Assembly: GCA_015680685.1 (NCBI GenBank)
Contig: MNCI01023945.1
Coordinates: 575,930 to 639,929 of the forward strand
DNA from: Gnetum montanum
Lineage: Eukaryota; Streptophyta; Gnetopsida; Gnetales; Gnetaceae
Length of the DNA stretch: 64,000 nucleotides
Reading direction: 5' to 3'
Under the pieces are notes generated by a model. It saw nothing but the letters and a program-made list of their open reading frames with translations. It made no database searches and was not told where the DNA came from. Each line of letters begins with the position of its first letter. The first letter of the stretch is position 1. Shown here piece by piece: positions 53,006 through 63,995 of the stretch. A program made the position numbers and the translations under genes.

Positions 53006-53843
53006 AATTGGACTTTGTCTTGGGTGTAAATTGTAACATCTTGTTTTCATTGCACCTTGAGTTAGTATTGATTATCTTAATCTTGAACATGATATGGTTT
53101 TTGTTAAGGATCCCCAAAGACAAGAAGTACCCAATTTTTTTAAAACCCAACTTGAATGGAATTCAAGAGAACAAAGCATTAATAAGAAAAGAAAGCTTCT
53201 TATTTCAATGCTAACATTAGGGTACAAATGTTAGAAGTACAATATATCAAGGATTTAGAACAAGATTGAAGATAATCCTTTTTCACTCTCACAATCCTCA
53301 ATTCCAATGCTCAAGGTGAGCAAACACCAAGGACCTTGATTGAGAGACTCTGCACTATTTAAGAGCTTCTAGTGCTATGCTAGGTAGGGTTCATTTACTT
53401 TGGAAGCATCCTTGATCTTTTTATAGGTTCAAGTAAGTGTTTGTTTTCTTCTTGGAATTCACATCTTTCAAAAATTTAATTTTTTTTCAAGACTGTGAAT
53501 GACTATGGGTTTTAGTGGCTTACATTTCATAGATTGTGATGGTATTGTGGCTCATAGCCCTTCACATTGATAAAATGCGTCAAATTCCTATTTTTGGAGA
53601 CCACGAGTGCTTGTGAGTTGTAGCACCTTACAACTCCTAAACCTAAACTATGATGAACTGCATGTCATAGCTAGTTGCATTGGTAAACTCTCTTGAGAAG
53701 AAGACATTGTGCAAAACAAATAAAATATTAGTGTGCTTATGTGATTATATTATGTGTAAGAATGATGTTGACCTTGGGATTTGTCCAACAATGTTACTAA
53801 TATTTAGTAAACTTAGATAGTGCATGTTTCAGACAAAAAGAGT
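53006..53843. other. No gene; possible leader of minus-strand LTR element
   Basis: If the LTR at 53862-54786 belongs to a minus-strand Gypsy element, this is where its leader and gag would be. I recognise no gag, so the internal region is lost or unrelated. Confidence 0.4.
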
Positions 53844-53861
53844 CCCTAGCAATGGTGTTAA
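53844..53861 (-). other. Primer-binding site, tRNA-Asp-like (decayed)
   Basis: On the minus strand TAACACCATTGCTAGGGA, directly after the LTR end. It compares with TGGCGCCGTTGCCGGGGA, the tRNA-Asp-type site known from plant Gypsy (Athila-like) elements. Confidence 0.7.
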
Positions 53862-54786
53862 TGATGAGCAATGAAAGGTACCCCTACCCTCAACTATATG
53901 AATCATGAAGCATTCACATGCGATTCAGTCAACTTCCACAAACTCTATGTCTTCCGATACATTAGTCTAGGAAGTGAACATTGCCCCAATGGTCATTCAT
54001 TGTCTTTCTAATTACACTTGTGATGTACAAAGGTATGGTTAAGTGTAATCAAGGCATATGATTTTTATTATTTTATGTTTTATGTTCCCTGGTACTTAAA
54101 GAGAGAGATGAAGTGATTTAATAACTAATCTAATTTAACTACTTGACTAATCTCTAACTAGTCCTAACATAAGTATCTGGTCCCACTTTTTGTACACATC
54201 CTAAACCCATGTATCCACTGCTGGGTTACCAAGCACTATGCTACTGGGTAAACCAAGCAATAACACTACTAGGATAACCAAGTAAATATGTGTTTATGCT
54301 TGAAGCGATCATACTTATGTGCTTAATCTATTTAGCTTAATTAATTAACTAATCGCTTAAAGTCTAATTAAGTTTAATTAATTACATATGTAATGAAAAT
54401 AATAAATGCATAAATAAATCATTAATCTATTCTAAGTGTTACAAGGTTTGATCAAAAGGCTTGTCTTTATTTCCATACACCTTGGTGTGGTTTAGGTACA
54501 ACAGTGCTTGAATAAACTATACACTTTCTAAATCCTACTGTGGGCACTCAAAGAAATATTCTAACTCTTAAATGGAAAAATTATAAGAGTTCTACTACAA
54601 CTATGACTCTCTCTCCATAAACATGGTTGTGAGCTCGTATTTATAGTTTTTATTATTGGGTTATGTCAATAGGGCCCTATAGACATAGCAAATGCTATGT
54701 CGATATACTCCCATCAATGGGGCAACATCACATAAATGGGGCCCCATCGACAAGGGTCTATCAATGCGATACTTTGACACTCATCA
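53862..54786 (-). repeat. Gypsy LTR, minus strand (925 bp)
   Basis: Plus-strand edges TGATGA (53862) and TCATCA (54786) match the ends of the LTR at 61586-62419. A TATA box (TATAAATA on the minus strand, 54645-54638) and the paired words TTGGTAACCCAG / TTGGTTTACCCAG are shared with the other two LTRs. A PBS lies beside it, so this is a 5' LTR rather than a solo LTR. Confidence 0.8.
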
Positions 54787-55746
54787 ATATTTTAAATACA
54801 TTTAACTCTTTTAATTAGTAAATAATAATAATATATATATTTTAAAAAGAAAAAAACTAAATTTTAAGCTCTAGCCCTAAAGCTTAGGGTCAAGGCTAGC
54901 CAACTAATATGGTTGACTACGTTGCTGCCACTGCAACCTTGTGTAATGGCCTAGTGTACCCCATATGTTATTTTTGTATTATCTAATGTTTCTTGCATAT
55001 CTTCTACTAAGCCTTGGCCTTGCTATCCTAGTCCAAGTGTAGATGCACTGCCTTTCTTCTACTGTGCCATTCCTACTTCACCACCTAAGCCTAATGCTAC
55101 TACACCGTTACAAGTCATTGTTTTTGATCCATGTGGTTATTTTGTGGGCCTCACTAGCCTCATGTTGCTCTACAATTGCTACTATTGGTAAGACTAGCAT
55201 GGCTATGGCATTACTGCGAGGCATCATGATGGGCCACTATTAGTAAGATTGGCTTACCATAGGCACAATGGGCCTCATCATCCTCCATAGTGGCAAGCCA
55301 TTGATTATGGCCAAGTGGTAACAAGAGAAACCTTTGTGGATACTGTAGTTGTGGTTGTTTGTTGTAGCTGTGCTTTCCATGCACTCGGTGTGGCTTGTTG
55401 CCTTCTCATTGTTGTTACACACTATTTCAAACTTTCTCCACTGCACATGTCATTGTTTCATTCAACCTATTTCAAACTTTCTCTATTGCTCCCCATGTCA
55501 TTAGTGGATACCACCAACACCGTGAAATTCTTCCTTCCATAGAGCTCTAATGGATACCACCAATGTCATAAAATCCTACCTTCCATGAAGCTTTGATGAA
55601 CACTATCGATGCCATTGGCTTGTATCCTCAACAGGTTTCAGAATACAAGAATTTTTCTATTGATTAACAAAAATTTCAAACATGTCAAGAATATCCAGTA
55701 AATTTTTAATTTAAAACCCTAGAGAAAATTTATAGAAAGAAAATTT

Positions 55747-55837
55747 GATGCATTGGTAGCAACTAGGATAAACATTTTGTAATTAAGAGCATCGTCCTAG
55801 AGTACTACAGGGATGGGTGACCTCTTAGGAAGTCTTG
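55747..55837 (+). repeat. 5S rRNA-like block, unit 1
   Basis: AATTAAG...AGTACTACAGGGATGGGTG then ACCTCTTAGGAAGTCTTG, followed by six T. It matches the 5S internal promoter and 3' half (AGTTAAGCGTGCTTGGGCG..., GATGGGTGACCTCCTGGGAA). The T-run resembles a Pol III terminator. Confidence 0.8.
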
Positions 55838-55971
55838 TTTTTTATGCATAAATTTTTGAACTTCAAAAGCCATAACTTTTAATTGCAGACATCTTTTCTG
55901 GTAAAAAAAGAGTCATATTCTACAAATTTCAATCTCCCTTAGAAAAACATAATGTTAAAAATTTGGGATTA

Positions 55972-56045
55972 TGAATTAAACCGAAGACCTCCTAATTACT
56001 AACATCAACATCCTATGCTTCATATAGCTCATCATCAAAGGCAAG
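55972..56045 (-). repeat. tRNA-like block, unit 1
   Basis: Minus strand: GAGCTATATGAAGCATAGGA, then AGGAGGTCTTCGGTTTAATTC, like a tRNA variable loop and T-arm. Confidence 0.5.
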
Positions 56046-57343
56046 ATTTTTCTTTTTAAAAAATTAATATACTTTAATTATATTTAACCATTTCATTAAT
56101 AAAATAATAATAATCAATATATTTAAAGAGAAAAAATAAATTTAGACCTTTTCCCTGATCCTTACAATTAGGACTACCCAAGCATTGTGGCTACCTATGA
56201 ATCCCTTGCCATGTGTCCATATGCAAGAGCCTTGTGCCATTTCCATGTCACTCCTATTGATCACATGCCTACTATCAAGCCTCTAGTTCACCATGCCACT
56301 ATAGTCATCATTGTACCATCTTTCTTCTACCTCATCATTCTTGTTGCAGTGGTAAATGCCATTACTATCATGCCATTGCAACCAATCCTTGTTTTTTACC
56401 CACATGGCCCTTCAACTACACTTTCTCCATCACTACACTCACATCCCTCTATGTGTGCTACCATTGGTAGGGTTGGGGTAGCTATAGTATAACTACTACT
56501 CTATTGCAAGGCATTATAGTAGGCTATCACTAATAGGGATGGCTTATTGGATGCATGGTTGGCCTTGTTATCCTTCACCATCCTCCACAATGGCAAGCAA
56601 CCAATTGTGTCATAGTAGTAACAAGTGAAATCCTCATGGCCACCGTAGTCATGATCCTCCATTGTAGCTATACTTCCTACATAGCCAGCATGATCTATCA
56701 TCATGTGCTACCTTCTTGCTACTACCATGTACCATTTCATCCATCCTATACCATGTGCGCCATCATCCGATGCAACCCATGCTATCATTTATTTGCCACT
56801 TCTCATGCATCACTATCCTCTATTTCATGCTCTTCATGCCTTGTCATCTTGTGCCATTCTTACTAGGTGACACACCCTATTGTTGTGTTGATTTTAGTCA
56901 TAATTTCCTCTTTGTTCTATCCTTTAGCATCATCTTCTGTATTTTGTAACATTTTTTCTATTGCTATGCACATCATTTTTACCTTTGGCTACACCTCGAT
57001 CACCATCTTGTTCACCTCTACCATTGCTAAAAATCTCACTAGAAATGTTGGCTATCTATAGAGATTGTAGATACCATTGGCATCATAAAATCATGTCTTC
57101 CATGAAGTTTCATGTATACTATCAACTCTGGAAAGTCCTAATTCATTGAGCTCTAATGAACATTGTTAGTGCTGTAAAATCCTATCCCCCATGAAGTTCC
57201 GATGTACATCACTAGCCTACCTTCTTAGCAGGTTTAGCAAAATTAAATTTTTCCATCTATTAATGGAACTTTCAAACATGTAAAAAAACATGCAGTAAAA
57301 TTTAAATTTAAAAATCTACAAAAAAATTTTAAAAAGAAAATTT

Positions 57344-57433
57344 GATGCATTGGTAATAACTAGGATAAAAATTTTGTAATTAAGTATGCTCATTTAGTGT
57401 AGTATTAGGATGGGTGATCTCTCAAGAAGTCTT
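57344..57433 (+). repeat. 5S rRNA-like block, unit 2
   Basis: AATTAAGTATGCTCATTTAG then GTAGTATTAGGATGGGTGAT. Confidence 0.8.
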
Positions 57434-57569
57434 ATATTCCATGTCCAAAGTTATAGTCTTTGGAAACCATAAATTCTAATTTTGGATACCTTTTCTTGAC
57501 AAATGAAGAGTCATTTTCTATAGATTTCAACCTCCCCTAAAAAAACTTAATGTTAAAAAGTTGAGACTA

Positions 57570-57645
57570 GGAATTAAACCCAATAACTTCTAATTATTAA
57601 CCTTAACATCTTATGCTTCATATAGTTAACCACTAAAGCCAATAT
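57570..57645 (-). repeat. tRNA-like block, unit 2
   Basis: Minus strand: GGTTAACTATATGAAGCATA, then GGGTTTAATTCCTA (B-box-like). Confidence 0.5.
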
Positions 57646-58639
57646 TTTGGTTATCAAATAATGAATATACTTTCATTATATTTAACACTTTTCATTAATA
57701 AAATATAATAGATATATTTAAAGAAAAAATATGAAATTTTAGGCTTTTGCCCTAACCCTTAGGATCAAAGCTAGCCAACCACTATTGTTGGCTATGCACC
57801 ACTCACTATGCAACCTCATGCAATAGTCATGTGTTATTTGTATGTCATCTACCACCATCTACATGCTTTTTGCCAAGCCTTAGCCTCACCATGCCATTCT
57901 ATTCACACCTACACTACCTTTCCTTTGCCACACCATTCTTGCCACACAACTTGAACTAACGTTGCAACAAATCCTTGTTTCTAGCCCATGCAACCCTTTC
58001 ATGATCTTCGTTTCCTTACCGTCCTCATGTTCCTTTGTACCAACCACTATTGGTAAGACTAGCCTAGATATAGCATGGCTACCTCACTATCACAAGGCAT
58101 CATGGTAAGCCCCCCATTAGCAGAGTTTACTTACAATGGACATGGTCAACGTCGCTATCATCTGCAATCCTTCATAGTGGAAGATCACCAATTATGACCA
58201 ATTAGCAACAATAGAAATCCTCATAGTTATTACATTTATGGCCCTCCATTGTAGCCATGATTCTTGCATAGCAAACATGATCTATTGGCTTGTGCTCTTC
58301 TCTTACTCTATGTCAAACTTTCTTCATCACATCAATCATAGTTCCATGCATCTTGTGTCATCATTCCTCTGCTAGTGCCCTAGTGTAATTGTCCTTTATT
58401 TCATACTCTTCATGCCTTGTCATCCTATATTGTCCTTACTAGGTATTGCACCCTGCTACTATGTTAATTTTGGCCATGCCTACCTATGTATCCTATCCTC
58501 TAGTATAGTCCTCCATGTCTTACTCCATTTTCTTTGCTGCAGCAAATGGCATCATTACCACCACCTACGCCTCCATCATCTTCATGTTCACCTTTGTTAT
58601 CATCCAAAATCTCGTAAAAAATATCAGTAGTCCATGGTG

Positions 58640-58890
58640 ACTGTGAACACCATTGACATCATAAAATCCTACCTCCTATGGAGCTTCTCTAACACAACCA
58701 ACATCATAAAATCCTCCCTCCCATGAAGTGCTACGAACACCACTATCTTTGTAAATTCTTGCCTTCGAAGGATTTCTACAAATACTATCAATGTCATCAA
58801 ATCCTACCTCCCATGCAACTTTGATAGATACAACTGAAGCCATAAAATCCTAGCTCCTATAGATGTCTAACAAACATAACTAGCAACACC
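58640..58890. repeat. Short sub-repeats inside array unit
   Basis: About five copies of a ~55-bp word centred on CATAAAATCCTACCTCCCAT. Similar runs are at 55500-55620, 57070-57215 and 60560-60800, with copy number differing between units. Confidence 0.8.
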
Positions 58891-59049
58891 AGACTACCAC
58901 CTTAGCAAGTTTAGCAATGGGAATGTTTTTTGTCAATTGAATGAAAAATTCAAAATTTTCAATCAATTGATAAAAATTTCAAACATGTTAAAAATAGGTT
59001 GTAAAATTTAAACTTGAAAATTTGGAGAAAAATTTTAAAAATAAAATTT

Positions 59050-59142
59050 GATATCTTGTTAAGAAACTAGGATAAAAATTCCATAATCACACATGCTCAT
59101 CCTCGAGTAGTACTAGGATGGATGACCTCTCAAGAAGATTGG
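59050..59142 (+). repeat. 5S rRNA-like block, unit 3
   Basis: GAGTAGTACTAGGATGGATG then ACCTC, the best-preserved match to the 5S C-box region in the array. Confidence 0.85.
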
Positions 59143-59456
59143 TTTACCATGCCCAAATTTTTAGACTTTAAATTCATAACTTTTAATTCTAGATACATTT
59201 TTTAGTAAATGAAGAGTTATTTTCTACAAATTTTAAACTCCCATAAAAAAAACTTAATGTTAAAAATTTATGGTTGGAAATTGAAGCTAAGACCTCAAGA
59301 AGATTGGTTTACCATGCCTAAAGTTTTAGACTTTAAAAGTCATAACTTTTAATTCTAGATACCTTTTCTACTAAATGAAGAGTTATTTCTACAAATTTTA
59401 AACTCCCATAAAAAAACTTAATGTTAAAAATTTATGGTTGAAAATTGAATCTAAGA
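59123..59456. repeat. ~168-bp tandem duplication within array unit 3
   Basis: CAAGAAGATTGGTTTACCAT occurs at about 59131 and 59296, each followed by the same ~150 bp (TCATAACTTTTAATTCTAGA). It is a duplication inside one unit only. Confidence 0.9.
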
Positions 59457-59515
59457 CCTCCTATTTATAAACCTCAACATCTTATGCTTCATATAGCTAA
59501 CCATCAAAGCCAAGA
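59441..59515 (-). repeat. tRNA-like block, unit 3
   Basis: Minus strand: GGTTAGCTATATGAAGCATA, then AGGAGGTCTTAGATTCAATT. Confidence 0.5.
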
Positions 59516-60911
59516 TTTTTCTTGTAAAATATTTAATATAATTTAATTATATTTAAATATTTTCATTAATAATAATAATAATAAATATATTTGAAGAAAA
59601 AAATTAAATTTTGGGCATTATCCCTATCCCTTGGGATTAGGGCTAGCTAACCACTATGGCTAGCTATGCGTCATTGGCCATGTAGCTTCATGTAAAAGTC
59701 CCATGTCATTTCTATATTGTTTGTTTCTATCTACATATCTTTTTCCAAGCCTTGGCCTCACCATGTCATTTCTATGTTGTTTGTTACTATATACATGCAT
59801 TTTATCAAGTGAAACCTTATTGTGCCACTCTAGTCATCGTTACATTGGCTCTCTTCTACCACATCGTTCCTACCACATCGCTTGATCTCATTGTTGCTAT
59901 ACTATTGCAACCAATATTTTCATAGCCCTCACTCTCTCATATTCTCATATTCCTCTACATCTTCTACTATTAGCATGGGTGGCCTAGCTATGACATGATC
60001 ACTACACTACATCAAGTCATTACAAAAAGCCATTGCTGGCAGGGCTAACTTGCCATAAGCATGGTTGACCTTGCAATCCTCTACAATGGTAGGACACCAA
60101 TTGCTGCTAAGAGGTAATAAGAGAAATCATCATGGCCATCATAGTCATGGTCCTCCTCTACAGTTGTGCTTCCTATGTAGCCTGCATGACTTTTTACCTT
60201 ATGCTACCTTTCCACCACTACTATGTGTTATTTCACTTCTTCTCTACTGCACATGCTACCATCCCTCATGCCTATTACGATCATTCCTTTGCTGTTTTTC
60301 ATGCATCACTATTCTTTATTCTATGATATTTATGCCTTGTCATCCTGCGCCATCCTTGCCAAGCACCACACCCTATTATTACACTAATTTTAGCTATGCC
60401 TCTTTGCATGAATTACCCTCCAAAGCTATTCTTTGCATTTTACACCATTCATTTTAATGGCATACATATCACTTTTTCCATTGCATATGCCTTCATCACC
60501 ATCACCTTTGCCTCTTCCATAATTAAAAATCCCACCACAAATTCTAGCAATCCATGGTAACCTTGAACAACATCGACATTATAAAATCCTACCTTCCAAG
60601 GAGCTCTATATATGTTGTCAACATCATAAATTCTTGTCTCCCACAGAGCTCTATAGATACTACTGGTACCATAAAATCCTACCTCTCAGTTAGCTCTATG
60701 GACATTGCTAGTGCTATGAAATCCTAAATCCCACAAAGCTTCGATGGACACTACCAATGCCATAAAATCCTACCTTCCATAGAGCTTTAATAGACATTGC
60801 TAATGCTACTAGCGTACCTTTTGTCAATCAATATAAATTCCAAATATGTCAAGAAAAGGCATTAAATTTTAAATTTAAAACTCATACAAAAAAATTTTAA
60901 AAAGAAAATTT

Positions 60912-60996
60912 GGCATGTTGGTAGCAATTAGGATAAAAATTTTGCAATTAACCATGCTCATCTTGGAGTACTATTGATGATCTCTTGGGAAGTCTC
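60912..60996 (+). repeat. 5S rRNA-like block, unit 4
   Basis: AATTAACCATGCTCATCTTG then GGAAGTCTC; the C-box region is partly deleted (GGAGTACTATTGATGATCTC). Confidence 0.75.
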
Positions 60997-61128
60997 AATT
61001 TTTGTGCACAAATTTTGAACTTCAAAATCCATAACTTTTAATGATGGACATCATTTTGGAAAATGAAAATTCATTTTCTATACATTTTAATCTATTGTAA
61101 AAAACATAATGTTAAAATGTTGTGGTTA

Positions 61129-61203
61129 GGCATTAAAGCCAAGACCTCCTATTTATTGACCTCAACATCTTATACTTCATATAGCTAATCATCAAGGCCA
61201 AGC
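61129..61203 (-). repeat. tRNA-like block, unit 4
   Basis: Minus strand: GATTAGCTATATGAAGTATA, then AGGAGGTCTTGGCTTTAATG. Confidence 0.5.
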
Positions 61204-61585
61204 TATTGGTTGTCAAAAAATTAATATACTTTAATGATATTTAAGTCATTACATTAATAAAAAATAATATTCAATATATTAAAAGAAAAAATTAAAAACT
61301 GGGCTTTTTCCCTAATCCTTAAAGTTGGGGCTAGCCAATTGTTGTGGCAATCTATGCACCATTGGCCATGTAGTTTTGTGTAATAGCCCTATGTAATTTC
61401 ATGTCATCTACTACTGACTGCATGCCTTGTACCAATCCATAGCCCCACCATGCCATTGCAGTCACAACTACATTGTCTCTCTTCCATCTTTCCATTCCTA
61501 CCATACTAGTTAACCTTATTGCTATTGCATCATTATAATCAATCCTTGTTTATGGTCCATGTAGTCCTTCCATATCATTTGCTCT

Positions 61586-62419
61586 TGATGAATCATGAAT
61601 TAATAGGCTCCGATATCAGATCCGCGATATCGGGTATGCGATATTGTGGCCTAGCTAACGATATCAGATACATGATATCGTGACTCTTGTGTAAGCCTAT
61701 AAATACACATTTGGATGCACAAGAAGAGGAAGTAAGTGTTAGAATAGAGTCCTTTTTGTTCATTTTTAGTTCATCTCAACCCTTTCCCTAGTGCATGCCC
61801 GCAGTGTGATGATTGTAATTGTACGAAACCTTTATTTGAGTGTGACATACTTGGACACGCACATGATTGATAATAAAGATCAAGATTACTCCATCATTGC
61901 AGCATTCACTTAGTTTTAATTACTTAATTGTTATTGTTATTTATTACTTTCTTAATTAATGTTTCTTTACCTTCCTTTACTATCCCTGTTATTAAACGTG
62001 GAATGAGTACAACTTAATCACAAGCATTTAAGTGTGACTACTTGGTAACCCAGTAGCATATCTAGGAGCGCTCAAGTAATATATGCTTGGTAATCCCAGA
62101 AGTAGTATATGAGGTCTAAGATGTGTACAGATGATTAAGGATGGATGCTCATCACACTTAGGCTAGCTTAGATTCTCTTCTTCTGCTCCTTCTTAGCTTA
62201 AACCAAAGTTATTTTCCTTTGCCTCTAGGAGTAGCACTAGTTTAGGCCCACATCATACACCTCACTTTGGACTAAACCATACATGACAAAGCAAATACTA
62301 GTCTAGGTGGCGTGTAGCTATCTAGATACCACAACTAATCCATTTGCGGAGTTCAATCAGATCGTGCATACATGCTCATATTCGTATGGTTGAGTGTAGG
62401 GGTACCTCACCACTCATCA
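61586..62419 (+). repeat. Gypsy 5' LTR, old copy (834 bp)
   Basis: TGATGA at the start and TCATCA at the end, followed after one base by a primer-binding site. It contains a GATATC cluster (61610-61680), a TATA box TATAAATA at 61698-61705, AATAAAG near 61873, a long-range inverted pair (62013/62132), and the words TTGGTAACCCAG and TTGGTAATCCCAG. It is CpG-poor compared with the related LTR at 63361. Confidence 0.88.
62013..62139 (+). other. Matching long-loop hairpin in older LTR
   Basis: CTTAATCA (62013-62020) pairs with TGATTAAG (62132-62139), at the same place as unit 2 of the younger LTR and with the same internal TTGGTAACCCAG words. Confidence 0.75.
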
Positions 62420-62420
62420 T

Positions 62421-62438
62421 TGGCGCCATTGTCGAGGA
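62421..62438 (+). other. Primer-binding site, tRNA-Asp-like
   Basis: TGGCGCCATTGTCGAGGA, two to three changes from the tRNA-Asp-type plant site TGGCGCCGTTGCCGGGGA. Confidence 0.85.
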
Positions 62439-62550
62439 TGGTGCTAGTTATTTAGATTAGTTGCAGCTTCCAAGATTGCTATAACGAAGCCTTAATGATA
62501 TATCTTTTAGAAAGAAGTAATTGCAAATAAGTCACACACAATTCATCAGA

Positions 62551-63360
62551 ATGTCTCTCTCACAAGACTATGACAATGCAACAACTAGTAAGGCAATTCA
62601 TTGGAGAACGAATGAGTTATATGATGATGAAGACGAAGTTTGGAGTACTCAATCTTATGCAGGGGTTACCTATGTACATAAAGAAAGACAACATTGTCCC
62701 AACTCATAAATTCATAACCTACCTAGTGACGATGAACCCCTGCTGGCCACTAAGAGCCCAATGAATATACAAGAGGCTATTTGAATATCCTGCAGGCATC
62801 ACAAGGAAAGCCATCTACCCAGGCTTGATTTAAACAACTTTTCCAAGTTTTCAAGAGGCTATGATTTAGACCCGCAACATCATTTACAAGCCTTCCATGA
62901 TGCCTGTGTATGGAACAATATTGATAATCGGTGGCAAAAACTTAAGCTCTTTCCTTTGACACTCGTTGGCCAAACAAAAGTATGGTATAGGTCCTTAAGA
63001 CCAAAATTAATTCAACGTTGGCCGACAATGGTAGAACTCTTCAATGAAAGATATCAAACCTATGCAAGAGTGTTAGCCTTGAGGAGACAAATCCAAGAAT
63101 GAAGACAGGGACAACATGAACCCTTGGACATGGCCTTAGAAAGATACTATTCATTGTTAAATAATTTCCTAGGCCATGGATTCTCTGAGGAAAGGCTAAT
63201 GTACCACATTATGGATGGGCTTCGTAATGAAACAAGGAAGACCCTAGGGATGTATGCCCAAGGTTAACTATACAAGCTACGAACCCACCAATTCCAAGAG
63301 CTTATTAAGTGGGTAGCAAAAGAAGAAGGAGAAATGGCTAAATGGGAGAATCTTGAAAGC
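62551..63360 (+). pseudogene. Gypsy gag pseudogene, interrupted by LTR
   Basis: From ATG 62551 one frame stays readable with a few stops (62707, 62782, 63100). LKLFPLTLVGQTKVWYRSLR and ELFNERYQTYARVLALRRQI match the Retrotrans_gag capsid domain; then LERYYSLLNNFLGHGFSEER. The frame runs straight into the LTR at 63361, so the rest of the element must lie beyond it or be lost. Gag would package element RNA. Confidence 0.85.
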
Positions 63361-63437
63361 TGATGAGATGCGACATGCATAGTGCCGCAATATCACGTAC
63401 GCGATATCGCGGCCGTCGCGATATCTCGTCTTTCCCT

Positions 63438-63461
63438 GCGATATCGCGTACGCGATATCGC
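63438..63461. promoter_or_regulatory. 24-bp perfect palindrome with two GATATC cores
   Basis: Each half is GCGATATCGCGT or its complement. It is embedded in a 75-bp run (63388-63464) with two further GATATC-type sites just above the TATA box, so it is likely a bound enhancer. Confidence 0.85.
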
Positions 63462-63477
63462 GGTCCACCGTCATATC

Positions 63478-63485
63478 TATAAATA
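63478..63485 (+). promoter_or_regulatory. LTR TATA box
   Basis: TATAAATA, about 17 bp below the 24-bp GATATC palindrome. The equivalent in the older LTR is at 61698-61705. Confidence 0.8.
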
Positions 63486-63740
63486 AGAGGCGGCACTCCC
63501 TTCATTTCCCAATCCTGGCTAGAAGTAGCGAAGCTCTGGCAGATTGATCACTCCAGAGTTAGAATTTTTCCCATGTGCTCGCAGTAGGAGTCCTAGAGTG
63601 AACGGCTCTTTATTCGAGCAACTTTGTAACCTGAACACAAGTTGTGTACGACAATAAAGATGAACTTGATTGGATAAACCTTGCAGTACATGGTTTTATT
63701 TCATTGTTATCTATTGCTTTTCTAGTGTGCATGAGTACGA

Positions 63741-63780
63741 CTTGATTACGAGCATCTACAGATGTGTACGGCTAATCAAG
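63741..63780 (+). other. Hairpin unit 1 in LTR
   Basis: CTTGATTA (63741-63748) pairs with TAATCAAG (63773-63780). Inside, CATC pairs with GATG around a 4-base loop. Confidence 0.8.
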
Positions 63781-63813
63781 GAATTGGCTACTCGTCGCAA
63801 CGCGTGAGTACGA

Positions 63814-63911
63814 CTTAACTACGAGCATTGGCTGCTTGGTAACCCAGTAGCATATTCCAGGATCTGCGCTTGGTAATCCCAGTGGTAGTCCAATGTGTAC
63901 GGCTAGTTAAG
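63814..63911 (+). other. Hairpin unit 2 in LTR, long loop
   Basis: CTTAACTA (63814-63821) pairs with TAGTTAAG (63904-63911). Inside, CATTGG (63826-63831) pairs with CCAATG (63890-63895). Confidence 0.8.
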
Positions 63912-63955
63912 GAATCGGCTGCTCATCGCCTGGCTAGAACGTGTGATAAGTACGA

Positions 63956-63995
63956 CTTGGCTACGAGCATCCACGGGTGTGTACGGCTAGCCAAG
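63956..63995 (+). other. Hairpin unit 3 in LTR
   Basis: CTTGGCTA (63956-63963) pairs with TAGCCAAG (63988-63995). Inside, CATC pairs with GGTG, one pair being T-G. Confidence 0.8.

Larger units (their letters stand above)
54787..61585 (+). repeat. Tandem array of four 5S-containing units
   Basis: The same ordered blocks recur. An anchor like GGGCTAGCCAACCACTATGG is found at 54887, 56160, 57767, 59634 and 61320, so the periods are about 1.27, 1.61, 1.87 and 1.69 kb. Each unit then has loosely conserved sequence, a run of short sub-repeats (CATAAAATCCTACCTTCCAT), a 5S-like block on the plus strand, and a tRNA-like block on the minus strand. A fifth unit is cut at 61585 by the LTR, and the first is cut at 54787 by the minus-strand LTR. 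Plus-strand ORFs in it look random. Confidence 0.85.

Noticed and set aside
56187-56492. 101-codon plus-strand ORF in the 5S array, and similar ORFs at 60065, 56555 and 58412
   Set aside because: They are not conserved in frame between array units and have His/Cys/Pro-rich composition expected from the CCAT-rich repeat.
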